From the NCBI GenBank assembly GCA_026390535.1, contig JAPLFT010000138.1, forward strand, positions 1 to 5,153: a stretch of 5,153 nucleotides of DNA, given 5' to 3'. Source of the DNA: Pseudomonadota bacterium (GTDB lineage Bacteria > Bdellovibrionota > JAFGOL01). Of this stretch, positions 4,635 to 5,153 are shown piece by piece. A model generated the notes under the pieces. That model saw nothing but the letters and a program-made list of their open reading frames with translations, was not told where the DNA came from and did not search any database. Made by a program: the position numbers and the translations under genes. The first letter of the stretch is position 1, and the number at the start of each line of letters is the position of its first letter.

Positions 4635-5153
4635 GTACTCTTAAAGAGAAATTTTTGACCTTTGAGAATCTATACACAGCGTATAAAAAAGCTTATCGCA
4701 GCACAAAAAATTATACTTCGCATAAATTTACTTTCCATGTTGAAAAAGAGCTGCTTCTTTTACAGAAAGATCTTACGGAAGAAAATTACGTACCAGGTGA
4801 ATACTACTATTTTACCATCCATGAACCTAAAGAACGGGTTATATCAATTGCCCAGTTTAGGGATAGGGTCGTGCATCACGCGCTGGTGAATATTCTTGAG
4901 CCTATCTATGAGAAACAGTTTGTCTTTGACTCTTACGCGACACGAAAAGGTAAAGGAACACATAAAGCAATAGAACGCGCGCAAAGTTTTATACGAAAAA
5001 ACCGTTGGTATCTAAAGATGGATGTCAAAAAATTCTTTAATTCTATAAACCATGATGTTATTAATTCCGCGATTCAACGTAAAATTAAAGATAGGTATAT
5101 ACTTGATCTGTGCAGTAAAATAATAGCAAAAGCAGGTGACGGAATAGAAGGAC
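4622..5153 (+). CDS. DGR reverse transcriptase, 3' truncated by the window edge
   Basis: The first 177 codons are present, and the frame is open to the right edge. The order matches DGR RTs: N-terminal LKEKFLTFENLYTAYKKA (7-24), FTIHEPKERVISIAQFRDRVVHHAL (motif 1, 64-88; landmarks EPKERVIS and FRDRVVHHAL), FVFDSYATRKGKGTHKAI (motif 2, about 100-117), and YLKMDVKKFFNSINHDVI (motif 3) with the first catalytic aspartate D134. The last visible residues, AGDGIEG, are where family members lead into motif 4 (the DGR-typical GxxxSQ), so that motif and the YxDD box lie beyond the edge. ATG 4622 gives the short N-terminus usual before the (W/F)ENL element; ATG 4610 in frame would add MDKV and has AGGTGG directly against it. 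The start overlaps avd by 13 bases. It would reverse-transcribe a template-repeat RNA with errors at adenines. The Avd and HRDC neighbours argue against a group II intron or retron RT. Confidence 0.9.
   Translation, partial: MQRVGTLKEKFLTFENLYTAYKKAYRSTKNYTSHKFTFHVEKELLLLQKDLTEENYVPGEYYYFTIHEPKERVISIAQFRDRVVHHALVNILEPIYEKQFVFDSYATRKGKGTHKAIERAQSFIRKNRWYLKMDVKKFFNSINHDVINSAIQRKIKDRYILDLCSKIIAKAGDGIEG

Noticed and set aside
4662..4889. 75-codon ORF on the + strand
   Set aside because: It lies wholly inside the RT gene in another frame; the RT frame shows conserved motifs and this one does not.
4622..5153. Group II intron or retron reverse transcriptase
   Set aside because: The short N-terminus, the ENL element, motif 1-3 wording and the overlapping avd and HRDC genes all point to the DGR class; no intron RNA domains are visible.

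Overview
The window carries most of a probable diversity-generating retroelement (DGR) from an uncultivated, moderately AT-rich bacterium. The target-protein type (a secreted-type formylglycine-generating-enzyme/C-type-lectin scaffold ending in GFRFAR) and the HRDC plus Avd accessory genes resemble cassettes known from spirochaetes such as Treponema and from several uncultivated phyla. The sequence alone does not fix the taxon. All convincing genes lie on the + strand, and recognisable Shine-Dalgarno sequences are scarce.

Layout. Positions 3-950 hold the 3' part of a DGR target gene, open at the left edge. Its last ~35 codons look like a variable region (VR): nearly all exposed-type codons end in C or T, as expected if they derive from AAC/AAT template codons by adenine-directed mutagenesis. 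After the stop come a pyrimidine-rich tract (951-1010) and a GC-rich nested hairpin (1014-1058). Next is a DUF4143-type AAA ATPase gene (1105-2116), broken by an internal deletion that also shifts the frame. Its start region has two copies of the inverted repeat GGACTT-N3-AAGTCC, one on the -35 element and one centred on the start codon. A gene-free stretch (2117-2384) holds GC-rich palindromes, a 9-bp inverted repeat and short repeats. A complete AbiE-type type IV toxin-antitoxin operon follows (abiEi 2385-2984, abiEii 2977-3816). The right third is a tight overlapping operon: HRDC-domain accessory protein (3860-4306), Avd (4296-4634) and a reverse transcriptase (4622 to the right edge, truncated after catalytic motif 3).

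How it would work together. In known DGRs the RT, with Avd, copies a template repeat (TR) RNA with errors at adenines, and the cDNA replaces the VR of the target gene. HRDC proteins occur in some DGRs and probably bind nucleic acid. No TR is visible in this window. The space upstream of the RT where many cassettes keep it is absent because the genes overlap, so I expect it beyond the right edge, after the RT. What stands out is that a toxin-antitoxin operon and a decayed ATPase gene separate the target from its presumed mutagenesis operon by about 2.9 kb.
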